This document shows positions 24,626 through 37,162 of a stretch of DNA of 64,000 bases, one piece after another (positions within the stretch are counted from its first letter, which is position 1; each line of letters begins with the position of its first letter). A program made the position numbers and the translations under genes. The DNA comes from Xestospongia muta (taxonomy: Eukaryota > Porifera > Demospongiae > Haplosclerida > Petrosiidae). The stretch lies in NCBI GenBank assembly GCA_963693285.1, contig OY848917.1, forward strand, positions 23,318,245-23,382,244, given 5' to 3'. The notes under the pieces are model-generated. The model was not told the DNA's origin and ran no database searches. It saw only the letters and a program-made list of their open reading frames with translations.

Positions 24626-25747
24626 TTAGTAGAAATCTGTATACTACTGCTGTTACCTCTAATATATACATGTAATGAACATGTATGCACATGTACATAG
24701 TCTGATGACATATAAGGCTCTGTCACAAATGTACCATGTATGTGTGATATATGCATTATAAACCTGTCTTACTCAACAGTTGAGTCCATTCTACATGTAT
24801 TGTTGTTTACAGGTGTTTTTTTGTGTATATATTGTGTATTTAAAATCTTGAGTTGACATGCATTTAACACATACAGTAAAAGTACTAATTTTTGAAAGTT
24901 TAAATTTTCCTGTTTTTAAAATGTCGCTTTATTATTTAAATTTCGTGGGTATTAAATTTCGTGTTCAGTGTATGTGAAGTATTAATTAATGGATGTGGTA
25001 TCAGACACGTATTGTGAACACAAGCATGATTTTTGTGAAGTATGTCTAGCTATTCCTATTAATCCATGGTAAAAAGGGTACCATATATACAAGAAAATCT
25101 TGAAGGCAGTTGACGAACAAGTACTTCAGTGTAAAAGAGAAAGAAGTAACCAACATGATCCCTAACAGTGTTTCTACGTTGTTATTGAGATCGCGTGATT
25201 ATGCGTAGGTGGATTAAAAGTTAAATTTCGTCACAAAACAACAACCCACGGATACAGCGAAATTAAATCCTCCACAAACATTTATATCTTTATTATACAT
25301 ATTCACTCATTAACAATGATAGAACCAATAAAACTTGTTGTGAAGAGAGGTAAGCTGCCACTATGTTACATTAGGCCACATGTTATATATATTTTTTTAG
25401 AGTTATATCCATACTTATTGCTTTATACTATTGTTGTATGCAGCAAATGAAACTAAATGCACATGTTAGCATATGACAATGATAAATGTGGTCAATCAAG
25501 CTTTAAACCGTCTTTTAAAGGGAGGTTACGGTGAAAATTGGATGTACATTTTTTTTCATTTTTAAAGCTAACACTTTTAGTATTAGTTGTCATGTCATTG
25601 ACAAAAATCGTGCAATACTTTTTTTTAAAAAATCATTGAAATTGAGATTACTACAATTTGAAGCTAAACTTCCTGTAGTGGTGTAACTATACGATGACGT
25701 CAAAAGGGCTTTGCACCCCATATACGCGTATCGGTGATAGTGCTAAA
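24626..25747. other. Repeat-derived, no gene
   Basis: 24626-24830 matches 590-800. 24867-24977 may be a small MITE, since CACATACAGT at its left resembles the complement of CAGTGTATGTG at its right. 25375-25515 matches the unit near 12.65 kb. From 25519 the sequence changes to the 5' flank of the P2X7-like element (AAAGGGAGGTTACGGTG). Confidence 0.5.
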
Positions 25748-25797
25748 ATGACTGAAGTTGTCAAACAAGAAAGTGCTGAAATTTCCGTTTGGACTTA

Positions 25798-26262
25798 CCG
25801 TATACGTTGTATATTTCGCGGGTATAAATTTTCGCGATTTTACTCAAAATTTATATTCGAGAAAAAAAATTTTCGCAAATTAAGACAGTGTTAGTCTCGT
25901 CCTCAGACCTACTTGCAAGCTAAAGTAGGTCTGATCACACGGGTTGACTTTGTGTCTGGGGACGAGACTAAAACAGTGTCTACATCTGAATATACGTGAC
26001 GTCCGACATTGATTTATTACTCTACCTACAGTACAAACATGTTCTCGAGTCGTTATCAACAATGTCTACCTCATTCTCTGTGGACTCTACAATACGTGGC
26101 CACTACATTTATGGCCACTGTTCCTAGGAGAAATCCTTTACATGACACGCCCTATAAGTGACACCCCCATTTTTCTAAGGAATATAAATATTCGCGGATT
26201 TTTAATTTCACACATTTTGCTCAAATCCCGAAATTCGCGAAATTAAATCCCTGCGTATACGG
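25798..26262. mobile_element. MITE with CCGTATACG termini and TA target duplication
   Basis: Left end TACCGTATACG and right end CGTATACGGTA are inverted repeats with TA on both sides, as for Tc1/mariner-type insertions. Inner ends carry TTTCGCG-rich AT sequence. It has no coding capacity of its own, sits inside the first exon of the P2X7-like gene, and contains a second nested element. Confidence 0.7.
25891..25972. mobile_element. Nested 82-bp foldback MITE
   Basis: Ends TTAGTCTCGTCCTCAGAC and GTCTGGGGACGAGACTAA are inverted repeats; an inner pair ACCTACTT/AAGTAGGT adds to the hairpin. ACAGTG flanks both sides (25885-25890, 25973-25978), a likely 6-bp target duplication. Confidence 0.7.
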
Positions 26263-26958
26263 TATCATATTCTTCAGAATTCGAAGGTGATAATGACGGT
26301 AGTTATGATGATAGGCTGGATGGTGGAATACAACCATACCTTTATGAACCAACAGAAGATACTACGTATACATCAAGTGGCAGCAATGAAAATCACAGAC
26401 CTGAAGAAGAGAATATCGAGAGGCTCTCAAATTTGAGCTGGTACATACGTTTATCTGTGCTTTATTTTACTTTTACAAAACTTTAATAGGTATTCATGTG
26501 GAAACTGTGAGATAATGCCAACTGTCACAGAACGTTTGTGCTGCTGTAAAACTGAAGTAGTTGGAAAGGAAAAGGAAGGGATAGCTCGATGCATATACTC
26601 AACATATTTAATGATGTTTGTTTGAATGTGCGAGTGTGTTACAGACAGCTTTTTACACATTTTGTCAACATAACTGCTCAAACTCTAATATAGTCACTCA
26701 TGTATTACGTGTTAATAAAGAATTATTGATGTGTGTTTCAATGCTTAGGAAATATCAGCATACTGCTTATCATCAGCTAACACAGTGGCAGCTTGGACGA
26801 ACAGTGGGAGTAACTCTTCCAGCATGTGCTGTTTCTAAGATAAGGAGTGTCTTTCCATCAGAACACAACACAGGATTTCAGTTACTGGAATTGTAAATTG
26901 TGTATTATTTGTAGTTATTATAATTTGTGTACATAAATTAAAATTAGGCTAATAACTA

Positions 26959-28010
26959 TTACTGGTTATATCTACTAGTATGTTGTCTGATTGCTTCTGT
27001 TTTCTCAGGCCTTTCAAATGCTTTAGACAGTGGAGGCAGTGGGAGTGGTAGTACAGTGCTTTCTTCACTCTTACAATAATAATGTTGTAATGTCACTTCA
27101 ATCAATTCAGCTACATAATCTGTTAACTAAAAAAAGGATAATTGGGGCAGTCCTATAAGTAATTTATAATTGCCTACTGAAAGTTTGTTCTTCTAAAACC
27201 TTTTTAACAATATATCCACCTATTTTGTATTTTGGAAATGTAACATCATATCTCAGAACACCATCAGATGTTGTAGCTTGCTCACGTTGTCAGTTTTCAT
27301 TATAATGTAAAGCTGCCAGTTGTAATCTAATTGTAGATCAGTAGAAAGTAAATATAATACCTAGAGAAAATCAGCTATACTACCTCGTGGTCATTCCAAA
27401 GTATGAAAATGAAGTTGAGTTAGGAGAAAAGTGGAATACCACACTATGAAAAGCCTCAAATGTAGATGTTTGGTATAAAGTAGAAAGTTTTACAACATCT
27501 TTAATAAATCCTTTATTTGTAACAATTGCTTCAACTTTTTGACATGCCTTACTGTCTGAAAAAAAGACATTATGGATACATCAACAATTGTAATAACTTT
27601 TACTTGGTTTAATCCATTTCCGTCCTTGTAATCTTTTATGGAAGCATTTTGCAAATAGTTTATCACATCCAGCATGGACATTCTGAATATGGTTAACTAA
27701 CGATTACCATTTTGCCCTTATAAGGTCTTCATTTCCTTCTTCAGTGGACATGGCTTTCCAGTAAAGATGATTGATCATACCTCTACTCCACTCCCTACCA
27801 CTTCACACTCTTTCTTCTTAGCTAATGCTTCAATTTTTTTCCAAATAGCTATTATTAGATGTCAGTGCATAACAGTAAGCTATTGTTATGATTATCATGT
27901 AATTCACTTTTTTGCCACATGCCATACATCATAATAATGCTTTGTTTCAGGTAGTTTTTCACAAAACCACTTAGCAATTTGTTTGTGCCGATCAGTTACA
28001 AACTGATCAA
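26959..28010 (-). pseudogene. DDE-type transposase-like protein (Kolobok-like?), C-terminal half
   Basis: The minus strand, with frameshifts, reads [103 protein letters not shown] and KAFERPEKTEAIRQHTSRYN before TAA. The TDRH...H..DVWH..K block is the hallmark of a transposase-like family found with THAP domains in many invertebrates; I call it Kolobok-like only tentatively. The N-terminal part is cut off by the retroelement inserted at about 28010. Stops and frame changes (near 27560, 27700, 27770, 27300) show it is dead. Confidence 0.6.
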
Positions 28011-28014
28011 TGAC

Positions 28015-28650
28015 CAGTCTATGACTTTTAAGATAGTGGACAACACAAATCAACCCCTTTATCTCCATGACTTGTCCTGTCCAAAAGGAGGTTTTCCATC
28101 AATCCGCCACAACGAAGTCAGATATATTACTGCCTCTCTATTATCTGAAGTATGTAATAATGTTGTAACTGAACCTCATCTTCAGCCTCTCTCCAGAGAA
28201 CATATGAATCTGCTCACTATCAACACAGACACTAATGCTCGTTTGGATATTGCTGCTGATGGTGTATGGGGGGGGGGGTAGATTTGAAAGAAGCTACTTT
28301 GATGTACGAGTATTCAACACTTTTGCTCAGTCAAATCTGCAATACATTTGGATGCCGTTTATAGAAGACACGAATTAGATAAAATCCGTCAATATGAGGA
28401 ATGTGTAAGGTAAGTTGAGCATTCATCATTTACTCCATTGATTTTCTCTTCTTTCGGAGGGATGGGTAAGGTTGCTACTACTTTTATAAACAAATTGCCT
28501 CTATGTTGGCAGAGAAGAAGCATTTTCCTCTTAGTATGTCAATGGGACTGATTAGATGTTGCATTAGCTATGTACTTTTGAAATCATCCATCATATGTAT
28601 TGGAGGAGCAAGAGCCTCGCTCTCTCAACCAGTTTTGGACTCCCCTTTTT
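28015..28650 (+). pseudogene. 5'-truncated non-LTR retroelement D (zinc knuckle and endonuclease end)
   Basis: Reads DLSCPKGGFPSIRHNEVRYI, PHLQPLS, ARLDIAADGVWGG, a frame change, then YFDVRVFNTF and, past another change, a C-terminal MGLIRCCISYVLLKSSIICI segment. The ARLD...A...FDVRV pattern fits a restriction-like endonuclease (PD-(D/E)XK type) following an H-x4-C knuckle, as in R2-type elements that cleave target DNA to prime reverse transcription. The reverse transcriptase is missing: typical 5' truncation. Same family as element B. Confidence 0.65.
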
Positions 28651-28750
28651 TACTTTCAGGCAGCTGAAAGTCAATTATCTTTGTAATCTTATTTCATCTT
28701 ACACTTTTTCTCTATATCCTTTGATCCCATCCATTATTCTTGCTACTAAA

Positions 28751-28805
28751 TAATTACTATTGTTACTATTATTATTGTTATTATTATTATTATTATTATT
28801 AAAAA

Positions 28806-28839
<34 letters not shown>

Positions 28840-28901
28840 ATCATTATTGTTATTGTTATTATTGTCATTATTATTATTATTATTAAAAAAAATTATTATT
28901 A

Positions 28902-28947
<46 letters not shown>

Positions 28948-28955
28948 GTTATTAT
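28751..28955. repeat. (TTA/ATT)n microsatellite between two retroelement tails
   Basis: Long imperfect ATT/TTA runs with a few A-rich breaks. It lies exactly between the 3' end of element D (plus) and the 3' end of element A (minus). Reading frames through it give only poly-Asn, poly-Leu or poly-Ile and are not genes. Confidence 0.85.
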
Positions 28956-28959
28956 ATGA

Positions 28960-31270
28960 TACCATCAACAGAAGGAGAAAGATGGGGGAGCAAGTCAGCC
29001 ACATCGTTGAATTACCCCGCCAAAAAAAGATGGACAGGCATTGGAAGAGATGACGTATGGTGTCTTCAGAGTTCAATCCTAGATATTGACCTAGGAGGCG
29101 GCCAATTGATGTAATTGTTTGGGATGCCATCTCACTCCAACCACCTATAGTATCCACCAAAAGTGGGACAAAGAAACCCTAACCTCTCAGCAGGCATCTG
29201 AGTGAGTGGAGTGTTTGCGATATTCCCCAAGAGAGAGGGCGTGTCCTTGGGACATGGAAGAATGTTCAAGAATAAATCTCTGGAAAAGAGAGATAACAGA
29301 CACCTCTAGGGCAGCAGGTTTACCATGGGTCCAGTGAGGCAGGTAGATGTCAGTAGGACGACTTTTAGAAACTGGTATCAGTGATGGCAACTCTTTCCTT
29401 GGGCAAAGGGCTGCAGACTGGGCAGAGGAGAAGAGGGCATCTCTGATAGAGTCATGTCGGTGTATACAGTTTTTGTTGCCGCCAAATTCATTCTGGTAGT
29501 CGCCATAAGGGTTGTAGGTCAATTTACAGAAGAAACATGGGTAGCTAACTGAGAACATATTAACACCAAGCCAATACTGGAGGCAACGATGGGATTCTTG
29601 ATCATGGAGGTGGAGGCCTAATGCAAGGGAAGGACCACATTGAGCCAATCTCCTGCATGGGGGATAGCAGAGAACAGGGCAAGAGCTTTCTGATGAGAGG
29701 AAGGAGCATTTGAGTGAACAGAGTCAAAGGTGGACTGATCAATGGCTTTGGAAAGATGGCATTGTTGGATAGGAAAATCAATAGCATCAGGTGAAGACCA
29801 TTCTGGATGCCTGGCTGAGAAAGAAAACTCATGAAAAGCCTCAGAGAGTTGAGTATAGTGACTAGAATGATATCCTAGGATCTCTGACACCAAAAGCTGG
29901 GTTGAAAAGACTGACGCAATGTATGCAGCTGGGGAGTGTAGCGAGGCCCTATGAATCTTGAGCCCACCTAAAGAGGTGGGGAGAGAGGCTTTGGTCCAAG
30001 ACCAGTCTGGTAGGGGGACCACCCACCAGATCAGAGAGAGATTCGAAAATGACAGTGTCAAAGGAGTCAGTGGCCTCACTGATATAGGAAGGAGGGCAAG
30101 TTCTGAGGGAAAAGGATATTTTTGGGAAGGCAGACAGGACTTCAGAATTGTTGTTTCCATTTCTGAGTCCTGTAGGTCTGGTAAGTAAAAAAGAGTGTGT
30201 TAGAGTTTTGTAATTCTCTTTAGGACAGAAGGAGGCAGGGCCTATAGGAGAGTCCAGTAAAACAAAGCCTTCACCGGTGATAGGGATTTCTGGCAGAAGT
30301 GGGTTGTGAGGTAGGGAGTCTTCTTTGGGGATAAAAAGCAATGATTTGCTACAGTTCAGGGAAAGGCCCTGGGTGGAAGCAAGCTCCTCAATGATAGATA
30401 CAGCCAAATTAAGATCACCAGGTGAGCCACAAAGGGTATCATCATCCAGATACCAGGAGTTTGCCAGTAGGCTGGGAACCTCACTTTTAACTTTTAGATG
30501 ATAGGGTGGAGGGTCAGGGCAAATCCTAAAGGGCCCAGAGGGTCACCTTGTTGGACACCACAAAACTATTGATGGTACGGGATCTCACCTCCTTGAACAT
30601 CTGTCTGCAGTCAATGGAGTTGAAAGCATTTGAGAAATCTAGAAGGAGGGTCCATTTATGGGAGGGGGAATGTTGTGATTATTTTGGATGGTATTGACAG
30701 CATGCGCAACAGCCTTAGACCCAGCCGGAATGCCAACACCTACTTGAAGAGGTGCAAGAATGTTAGCTGCTTCAAGGTAAACTGTTCTAGCAAGGCACTT
30801 GGAGACCAACCAGCGTAAGACTTCTATACAGCTATAGTATGGTGGTTCCCATCTTTTTCTGGGTTGTGAGTAAAATGGCGCCGCAAAGGTGGGGGATGAG
30901 GTCAGATGGGGCTTAACCTGAGCAGAGTAGGTTGAGAATCTTAGAGATAGACTTCAAGGGTGAGGATGCTCTGGAGAGAGTTGGGCAGAGGACTGCCTCC
31001 TTTAAGTGGTTAGCTCTAAGGCCTGTAGGACCTAGAGCAGACCCTAAAAGAAAAGATTTGAGACAGTTGAACACGTTTGTGCTATGAATCTGATCAGAAG
31101 TGGGAGGTGGCCCTTCTGGAAGCTGAGGCAGAGGAGCTTGTGAATGTTTCATGAGGAGTTCCTCTCTTACTTCAATGGTAGCCTTAGCCAGACCGTTGGA
31201 GAAAAGAGCTTTAATGGCTTTGCTGAAGTGGCCAACCTGAACTGCTCAACGTGCTCGACACGCATTGTTG
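28960..31270 (-). pseudogene. Non-LTR retroelement A (RT plus restriction-like endonuclease)
   Basis: In order on the minus strand: VGHFSKAIKALFSNGLAKAT, the entry motif GPTGLRANHLKEAV, APLQVGVGIPAGSKAVAHAV, RT motif A (LLDFSNAFNS), motif B (GVQQGDPLGPL), motif C (WYLDDDTLCGSPGDL), the thumb region, a CFFC...YGDYQ knuckle, and endonuclease core RPTDIYLPHWTHGKPAALEV with VSVISLFQ. The C-terminal IGGWSEMASQTITSIGRLLG segment ends at the microsatellite. Motif spacing between A and B is too short and several frames alternate (29187-29648, 29618-30160, 29949-30407, 30913-31152), so the element is inactive. Reverse transcriptases of this clade copy their RNA at a nick made by the endonuclease. Confidence 0.75.
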
Positions 31271-31413
31271 TATCTAAGAGAGTTTGTAGAAAGATTGCTC
31301 TTCCTTGGTTTATGGCTGGCCCTGGATTCTTCAGCAACGACCTCCCCCCAAAGACCTGCAAAGTTACCCTAAGACCAGAGCTTTGCTCAGTCCCTGACAA
31401 TTCTTAACATGTC

Positions 31414-34240
31414 ATGGCAGGAACTGTGTTGGCTGGAGGGGTTGATAAAAATGCATTTAGCCAGCATCATATATTGCACCAGGAGTTCATATCTAATGGA
31501 GAAACAAAATGGAATAATAAAATGGCGTCTTGGTGTTGTAAATGTATGAGCTCTGGGATTTGTGTAGCCTGTTCGTGTGCTTGCCATCATACACCTTGCT
31601 TGAATTGTTATCCGTCAAGGGTTGGCCGTTGTTGAAATTTACCTAGCCATTCAAATTCACCTGGACCTCATCTATATCTGATAGCAAAGATGATTCTGAA
31701 GTTCACAAGGGAGATCGCCATATTGTATCATGTGTCACCACCACTCCCTGTTCTCGGCCTTCCTCTGTTTCCATCTTGTCCCAGACTTCCTCTGTTTCCA
31801 TCTCGTTCCAGCCTGTGATCACTTTCATTTGTATTTCTATTGCTCGTTCTACAAAAACCCTACCGTAGATCTAAAGCTAAGGAGCATGCCACCGCTCTTG
31901 GACACCGCTTGAAATTATGGCAAGATGGTTTATTTGTTGATTTGTTAAATAAAGGGAACACCATACAGAAGCAGTTTCAGAGCGGGCATCATTTTATGAA
32001 AAACCTGATCTTCTAAGTTTGTTCTCGCGTTTTATGTTTGGTGGCAAGGTTAAAGCTGCTCTACGTGCTCTGAATGAATCTGTTTCCAAGGCAGGTCAGC
32101 CTCTCTCTCTTTCTTTTTCACTCTCTGATTCTGATCCATCCTTGGGTACTTTTCGAGATGTTCTATTTAAAAAACACCCTGATCCCTCACCTGTCTTTAC
32201 TGCTCACTGTTTATTGACTGAAACACCTCCTTCAGATCATGAACCGCATTCTGTCAACTTTGAACAGATCAATTAGAAGAATGATATTGCGGATGGATGA
32301 TGTTGCTGGCCCATCGGATTTGGATGTGTTGAGTTGGAAGAGAATGTGTTCATCCTTTGGTAAAGAGTGTGAAGACCTATGTAAGTCGATTGCGAGTATT
32401 GGAAGGAAACTGTGTAGAAACTATGTGGATCCAGCTAGAATTGAGGCACTAATGGCGAGTAGACTGATAGTGTTAAGTAAAGACCCAGGTGTTTGTCCGA
32501 TTGGGGTAGGCGAAGTATGCCATACATTGATTGGGAAAGCAGCAATGGTAGTAATTAGACAAGATGTTATAGAAATTACTGGGTGCCAGCAATTGTGTGC
32601 TTGTCAAAAGTCATCATGTGAGGCCATTGTTCACTGTGTAAGAGAGTTGTATGACTCTGGTGAGATGGAACGAATTCTCTGTGTTGATGCATCCAATGCA
32701 TTCAATGCTCTTTATAGAGGTTTGGCTCTGCGTAACGTACTTCATCTATACCCCTCTCTTGGACGACTGCTTATTACTACTTACCAGTCACATAGTTCTC
32801 TGTTTATTGATGGTGACTGTATATTGTCTAAGGAGGGCACTACACAGGGAGACCCCCTGGCTATATCTATATTCGCAGTTGCTTCAATTCCACTAGTCAG
32901 GGAACTAGATGGATTGACAGATGTGATACAGTTATGGTACGAGATGATGCAACAGCCACTGGAGAAATGAGTGAGTTAAGGAAATGGTAGGATAATATTA
33001 ATACACTAGGCAAACCATATAGTTACTTTCCTAATGCATGTAAGACCATTTTGTTGGTTAGAGAGGAGTTATATGAGAGAGTATGCAGATATTTCGAAGG
33101 GTCAAATGTTATGATTAGGACTGATGGTGTTAAACTCTTGGGGTCTCCAATTGGTACTAAACATTCATGGAGTCTCATTTTAAGAGCAAGTTTGAGAGTT
33201 AGGCTGCAGATTTGGATTTGTTATCTGATATTGCTGAATCTCAACCACAGGCCGCTTATGCAGCATTTGTACATGAAGTTTATAGTAGATGGACTTATTT
33301 TTTTAGATCCTGCTCTGTCCCAGTTGATCATCTCAATTGTTTAGAGGAGAAAATTCAGTACAAGTTTATTTCAGCACTATCAGGAAGGAGCTCCATCAAC
33401 AACCTCGAGAGGGACTGGTTGGCTCTCCCGAACCGTTTTGGTGGGATAGGTCTAATCTATCCTACTCAGTATTCCATTAGTCAATATTTGGCTTCCTTAG
33501 CAATCACTCGACCTCTCATTGATTGTATATTGAATGGTGAGAGGAAGCTACCATACGAAGTAATGGAGAGACAGATGGAGTTAGTTAATGAGCACTTGAG
33601 TAAGAAAGCAAATGAAGTGAAGCTAAGGGCATTATCTGTGAGAGAGAGAATGGATGGTGATCATCAGCGACTAATGGATGTGCTGAGAGAGCGTGGTGCG
33701 TCTGTTTTAGTTGTCTGCCTTACCTCTTAAGGAGTTCAGGTTCTACCTACATAAAAGCTCATTCTGAGATGCCATCCGTATTAGATATGGATGGCAATGA
33801 CCTCAACTCCCCTCAGCCTGTATTTGTGGCAAGACTTTTAACATAGACCATGCTCTCTCATGTCCGTATGGAGGATTTCCTACTTTGAGACATAATAATC
33901 AATTACCAGATTTAACAGCTGTTCTGATGAAAGACATATGCCAAAATGTTGCCAGAGAGCCACCACTTCAAACTTTATCTGGGAAGACACTGTCCAATTC
34001 TACTGCTGGGGCTGACAGTGCAAGATTAGATGTTGCTGCTGATGGGTTTTGGGGGACCCCAGGTCAGAGAGCTTTTTTTGATATTAGGGTGGTTAACCCT
34101 TTCTCTAGTACATACCGTAATCTCACTTTATCATCAGTGTATAAGAGGGTAGAGGAAAAAAAAGAAGAGAAAATATGTCCAGAGAATTCGCGAAATAGAG
34201 TATGGGAGTTTCTTCCATCTCGTCTTTTCCACTAGTAGTG
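31414..34240 (+). pseudogene. Non-LTR retroelement B (Cys-rich N-terminus, RT, endonuclease)
   Basis: N-terminal part MASWCCKCMSSGICVACSCA followed by CLNCYPSRVGRC (zinc-binding-like), then HATALGHRLKLWQDGLFVDL. RT domain at 32239-32970: GPSDLDVLSWKRMC, PIGVGEVCHTLIGK, motif A (CVDASNAFNAL), motif B (EGTTQGDPLAI). Motif C is wrecked by a 1-base loss at about 32942 (WY then out of frame; the next frame reads DDATATGEM). Downstream: thumb (33212-33730), knuckle CICGKTFNIDHALSC, endonuclease ARLDVAADGFWG ... FFDIRVVNPFSS. A 5' duplication of CTTCCTCTGTTTCCATCT lies at 31755-31805. It is head to head with element A. Inactive. Confidence 0.75.
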
Positions 34241-34554
34241 GCTTGGCTTTGATTTCGTCACTTGTATATAATTGTATAGCCACACTTCAGTTGGAAAAGT
34301 CATCCAGGTCCTATAACTCAGTCATTAATTACATAAGGTGTAAAGGATCATTTTCACTTCTACGTTCCACCATCTAGTGTCTGAAAGGGACAAGGTCCAC
34401 CTTGCCCCGGACCACAACATTGAAATTGATTTGCTATCACTGACGGTCACATTCTATCTTAAATTTAATTATATTTTTGTTTCAGACTTGTCTAATTTTT
34501 ATCTATCTTAAATTTCAGTGTTCTATTTTATTGCATTGTAAAAATTATGACTTT

Positions 34555-34672
34555 ATTGTTAATAATTATTATTGTTGTTGTTATTATTGTAAAAAAAGTA
34601 TGTTCATTCAACCACAAAAAAATTTTTTTTGTTGTTAATATTATTATTATTATAACTGTTATTAAGTGTTAA
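34555..34672. repeat. ATT/GTT microsatellite between elements B and C
   Basis: ATT, GTT and TTT-rich runs between the 3' ends of element B (plus) and element C (minus), the same arrangement as at 28.75 kb. Confidence 0.7.
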
Positions 34673-34679
34673 GTGTAAA

Positions 34680-36900
34680 TGAAATTGTTCATTCAACCCC
34701 ATCCTCTGATTGCATATAGATGGAGATGCCGGATGCCCATATACAGTTATTGTCGTGCCAATAAGCATTGGAGAGGTGTTCAAAAAGATGTTTCGTTGAG
34801 TAAGATAGTGGGAGACCAATGCGTTGGGCTTGTTGTTTGCCAATCAGCTAGAGGGTATTGATTGCTTCCTTGCTCCATCTCCCATGAGACTCAACCACCA
34901 TGGGAACAAAGGAGAAACCATCAGCTAAACAGTTTTCCAGGTGTGCACGGAACTTTCTAGTCTATCCTCTCCAACAGCTTTCACATAGCCAGGAGTGACA
35001 GAAGCACCTTGGATGATAAGCTGCTGAAGAGGAGAGATAACAGTTACATGAAAAGCAGTATGTTTTCCCTGCTTCCAGCAAGGGAAGAAGATATCTGCTG
35101 AGTGAGAGCTGAACAATGAAACTAGAAATGGAACATCATTTCTAGGGGCTAAAGCAGCTGATTGGGCAGCAGAGAAAATGATATCCCTGATGGAGTTATG
35201 TCAATGGATGAAGTCTTTATTGCCCTTACAGCCAACCTGATGGTCACCAAAGCCATCAGACACCACCTGACAAACAGGGCAAGTTGACCCTTCCTAACAC
35301 AATTGACACCCAGCCAATACTGTAGACACAATCGAAAATCACAATCTTTAATAAGCAAGCCAAGAGCCTTGGAGGACACCACTTTCAGACAATCTCCATT
35401 GTGATAAACAGATGACAAAGACAAAGCCTTTGACCGAGTCTTTGGAGCTGTGTCAGTCAGGATATTAAAGGATGGCTGGTCAACAACTCTGGACAAATAG
35501 TGTTGACAGATGGGGAAGTCAATATTGTCCAAAGAAGACCATTCCAGTATGTTAGCAGAAACAGATAATGACTCTAATGCTGAAAAGAGGTAGGGAGAAA
35601 ATGGAGTGACACCATTAAGAATTCCATTTATGAGATCAGTTGTTCAAGATCAGTGAGCAGAGGAATTAATTTTCCTAACTCTACTACTAACATAAGAAGA
35701 ACAAAATGATTGCAAAACAACAGGAGAACCCAAAAGAACAAAACCATCCCTAGCGATGGGAATATCTGAAGGAAGGGGATTCTGAGAAAATTTATCATCT
35801 TCAGGAACAAATAACAAAGACTTATTCCTGTTCAAAAAAAGACCTCTGGAAGGACCTTCTCCTTCAATGATGTTAAGAGCTTTTAGAATATCGCCACTTG
35901 AGCCACAGAGAGTACCATCAGCCAGGTACCAAACATTAATTTAAAAAGTCAGGAACTTCCCTCTTAATTCTCTCGACAACAGGATGAAGAGCTAAAGCAA
36001 ACCCAATGTACCCAGAGGGTCACCTTGCTGAACACCACAACAACTAAGAATTATATGCCTGCCAAGATGTAAAAAAAGTCGGGAACTATAGCAGCACTCC
36101 ATCCAAGCTGCCACAGATGGAATCTGTGAGCGAATTTGATTAACTTGAAGAATCCACTTGTAGTCAGGAGGAAAGGAATTAAAACTTTGGATGCTACTAA
36201 CTGAATGAACAATGGCTTCACAACCAAAAGACACCCCTACACCAAACTGAAGGGGAGATAGCAAATGAGATGCTTCTGAAAATACAGATTTACATATACA
36301 TTTGGAAGATAGTCTACAAAGAACTTCTGCAACTGCAATTGACCTATATAAGATCACCTGATTTCTTTTTAAGCAGGTAGAAAGTAGCACCACAAGGATG
36401 AGGAACAACATCAAATAAGATTTGACCAGAACAAAGGAAATTAGTAAAATTACAAAGTGAGTGAAGTGGAACCAAAGCATTCCTTGGGGATTGACAAAAA
36501 ACAGCTTCCTTAGAATGGTTAGCTCTTAGACCAGAAGGACCAGGAGCTGTACCCTGAGGAAAAGTCTTAAGGCCCTGATGAGAGTGGCCTCATTGATTTT
36601 AACTGGAGAATGATCAGGAAAAGTTGGAAGTTTGGGAGGGCTGGCTTGTGGGTGCTTTGCTAACATTTCCATTATCACATCATCACACACCTGAGCAACA
36701 CTACAAGAAATAAGAAAACGAATTGCTTTTCTATACTGACCATCTTCAATAGTTCGAGAAGCTTAACAGGCATTCTCAGAATGTAAAGAAAAGGTTGTCT
36801 TTTTTTCTTCAACCTATCTTCCTCAGCTTGTACTTCTGACCAAAGGGAAACCAAATCACATGAATACCAACGTCTAATTCTCTGCTTAACCCTTTTAATC
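34680..36900 (-). pseudogene. Non-LTR retroelement C (RT plus restriction-like endonuclease)
   Basis: Same family as element A. Minus strand shows RSIAVAEVLCRLSSKC, LLSPLQFGVGVSFGCEAIVH, then motif B (SCCGVQQGDPLGTLG). Between KWILQV and IRSQIPSVAAWMECC the expected motif A with its catalytic Asp is deleted. Further on: LLFVPEDDKFSQNPLPSDIP, PICQHYLSRVVDQPSF, LCLQYWLGVN, and endonuclease remnants near 35060 (VTVISPLQQLIIQGAS). Many frame changes; inactive. Confidence 0.7.
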
Positions 36901-37162
36901 TAAGCTCTGAACTGTGTATCATTTACTTTTATCTCTTGAATCAAACCTTACTCAGTTTCTATTATATTAAACAATCACAGAAATTAATTAAGAACACAAA
37001 ATGTGATGTGAAGCTATCAATTCTAACTGTACATGAATAAATCAAAAACATTAAAAAATATTTAATTGAAGTTTATTATCATCATATTAACCAAAAAATA
37101 ATGAATGATATAAATGTGCACAATATGCAATACAATAAGGAGGGTTTAATTGAAGTTCAAAC

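Larger units (their letters stand above)
25748..26896 (+). pseudogene. P2X7 C-terminal (ballast)-like cysteine domain gene, disrupted
   Basis: ATG at 25748 starts MTEVVKQESAEISVWT, interrupted by a MITE (25798-26262). After it SSEFEGDNDGSYDDRLDGG continues to donor 26440. The next exon (26490) gives WYSCGNCEIMPTVTERLCCC; then VLQTAFYTF, HTAYHQLTQWQLGRTVGVTL and PACAVSKIRSVFPSEHNTGF to the stop. This is the zinc-coordinating cysteine pattern of the P2X7 cytoplasmic ballast region, which also exists as stand-alone proteins in invertebrates. No channel domain is present. A 1-2 base frameshift near 26620 breaks the link between the two cysteine blocks. It converges with the transposase at 26959. 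Function in sponges is unknown; probably mobile-element borne. Confidence 0.65.

Noticed and set aside
28847..29053. Long Leu-rich plus-strand and Asn-rich minus-strand frames
   Set aside because: Translation of an ATT/TTA microsatellite; only the minus-strand portion above about 28970 is coding-like and belongs to retroelement A.
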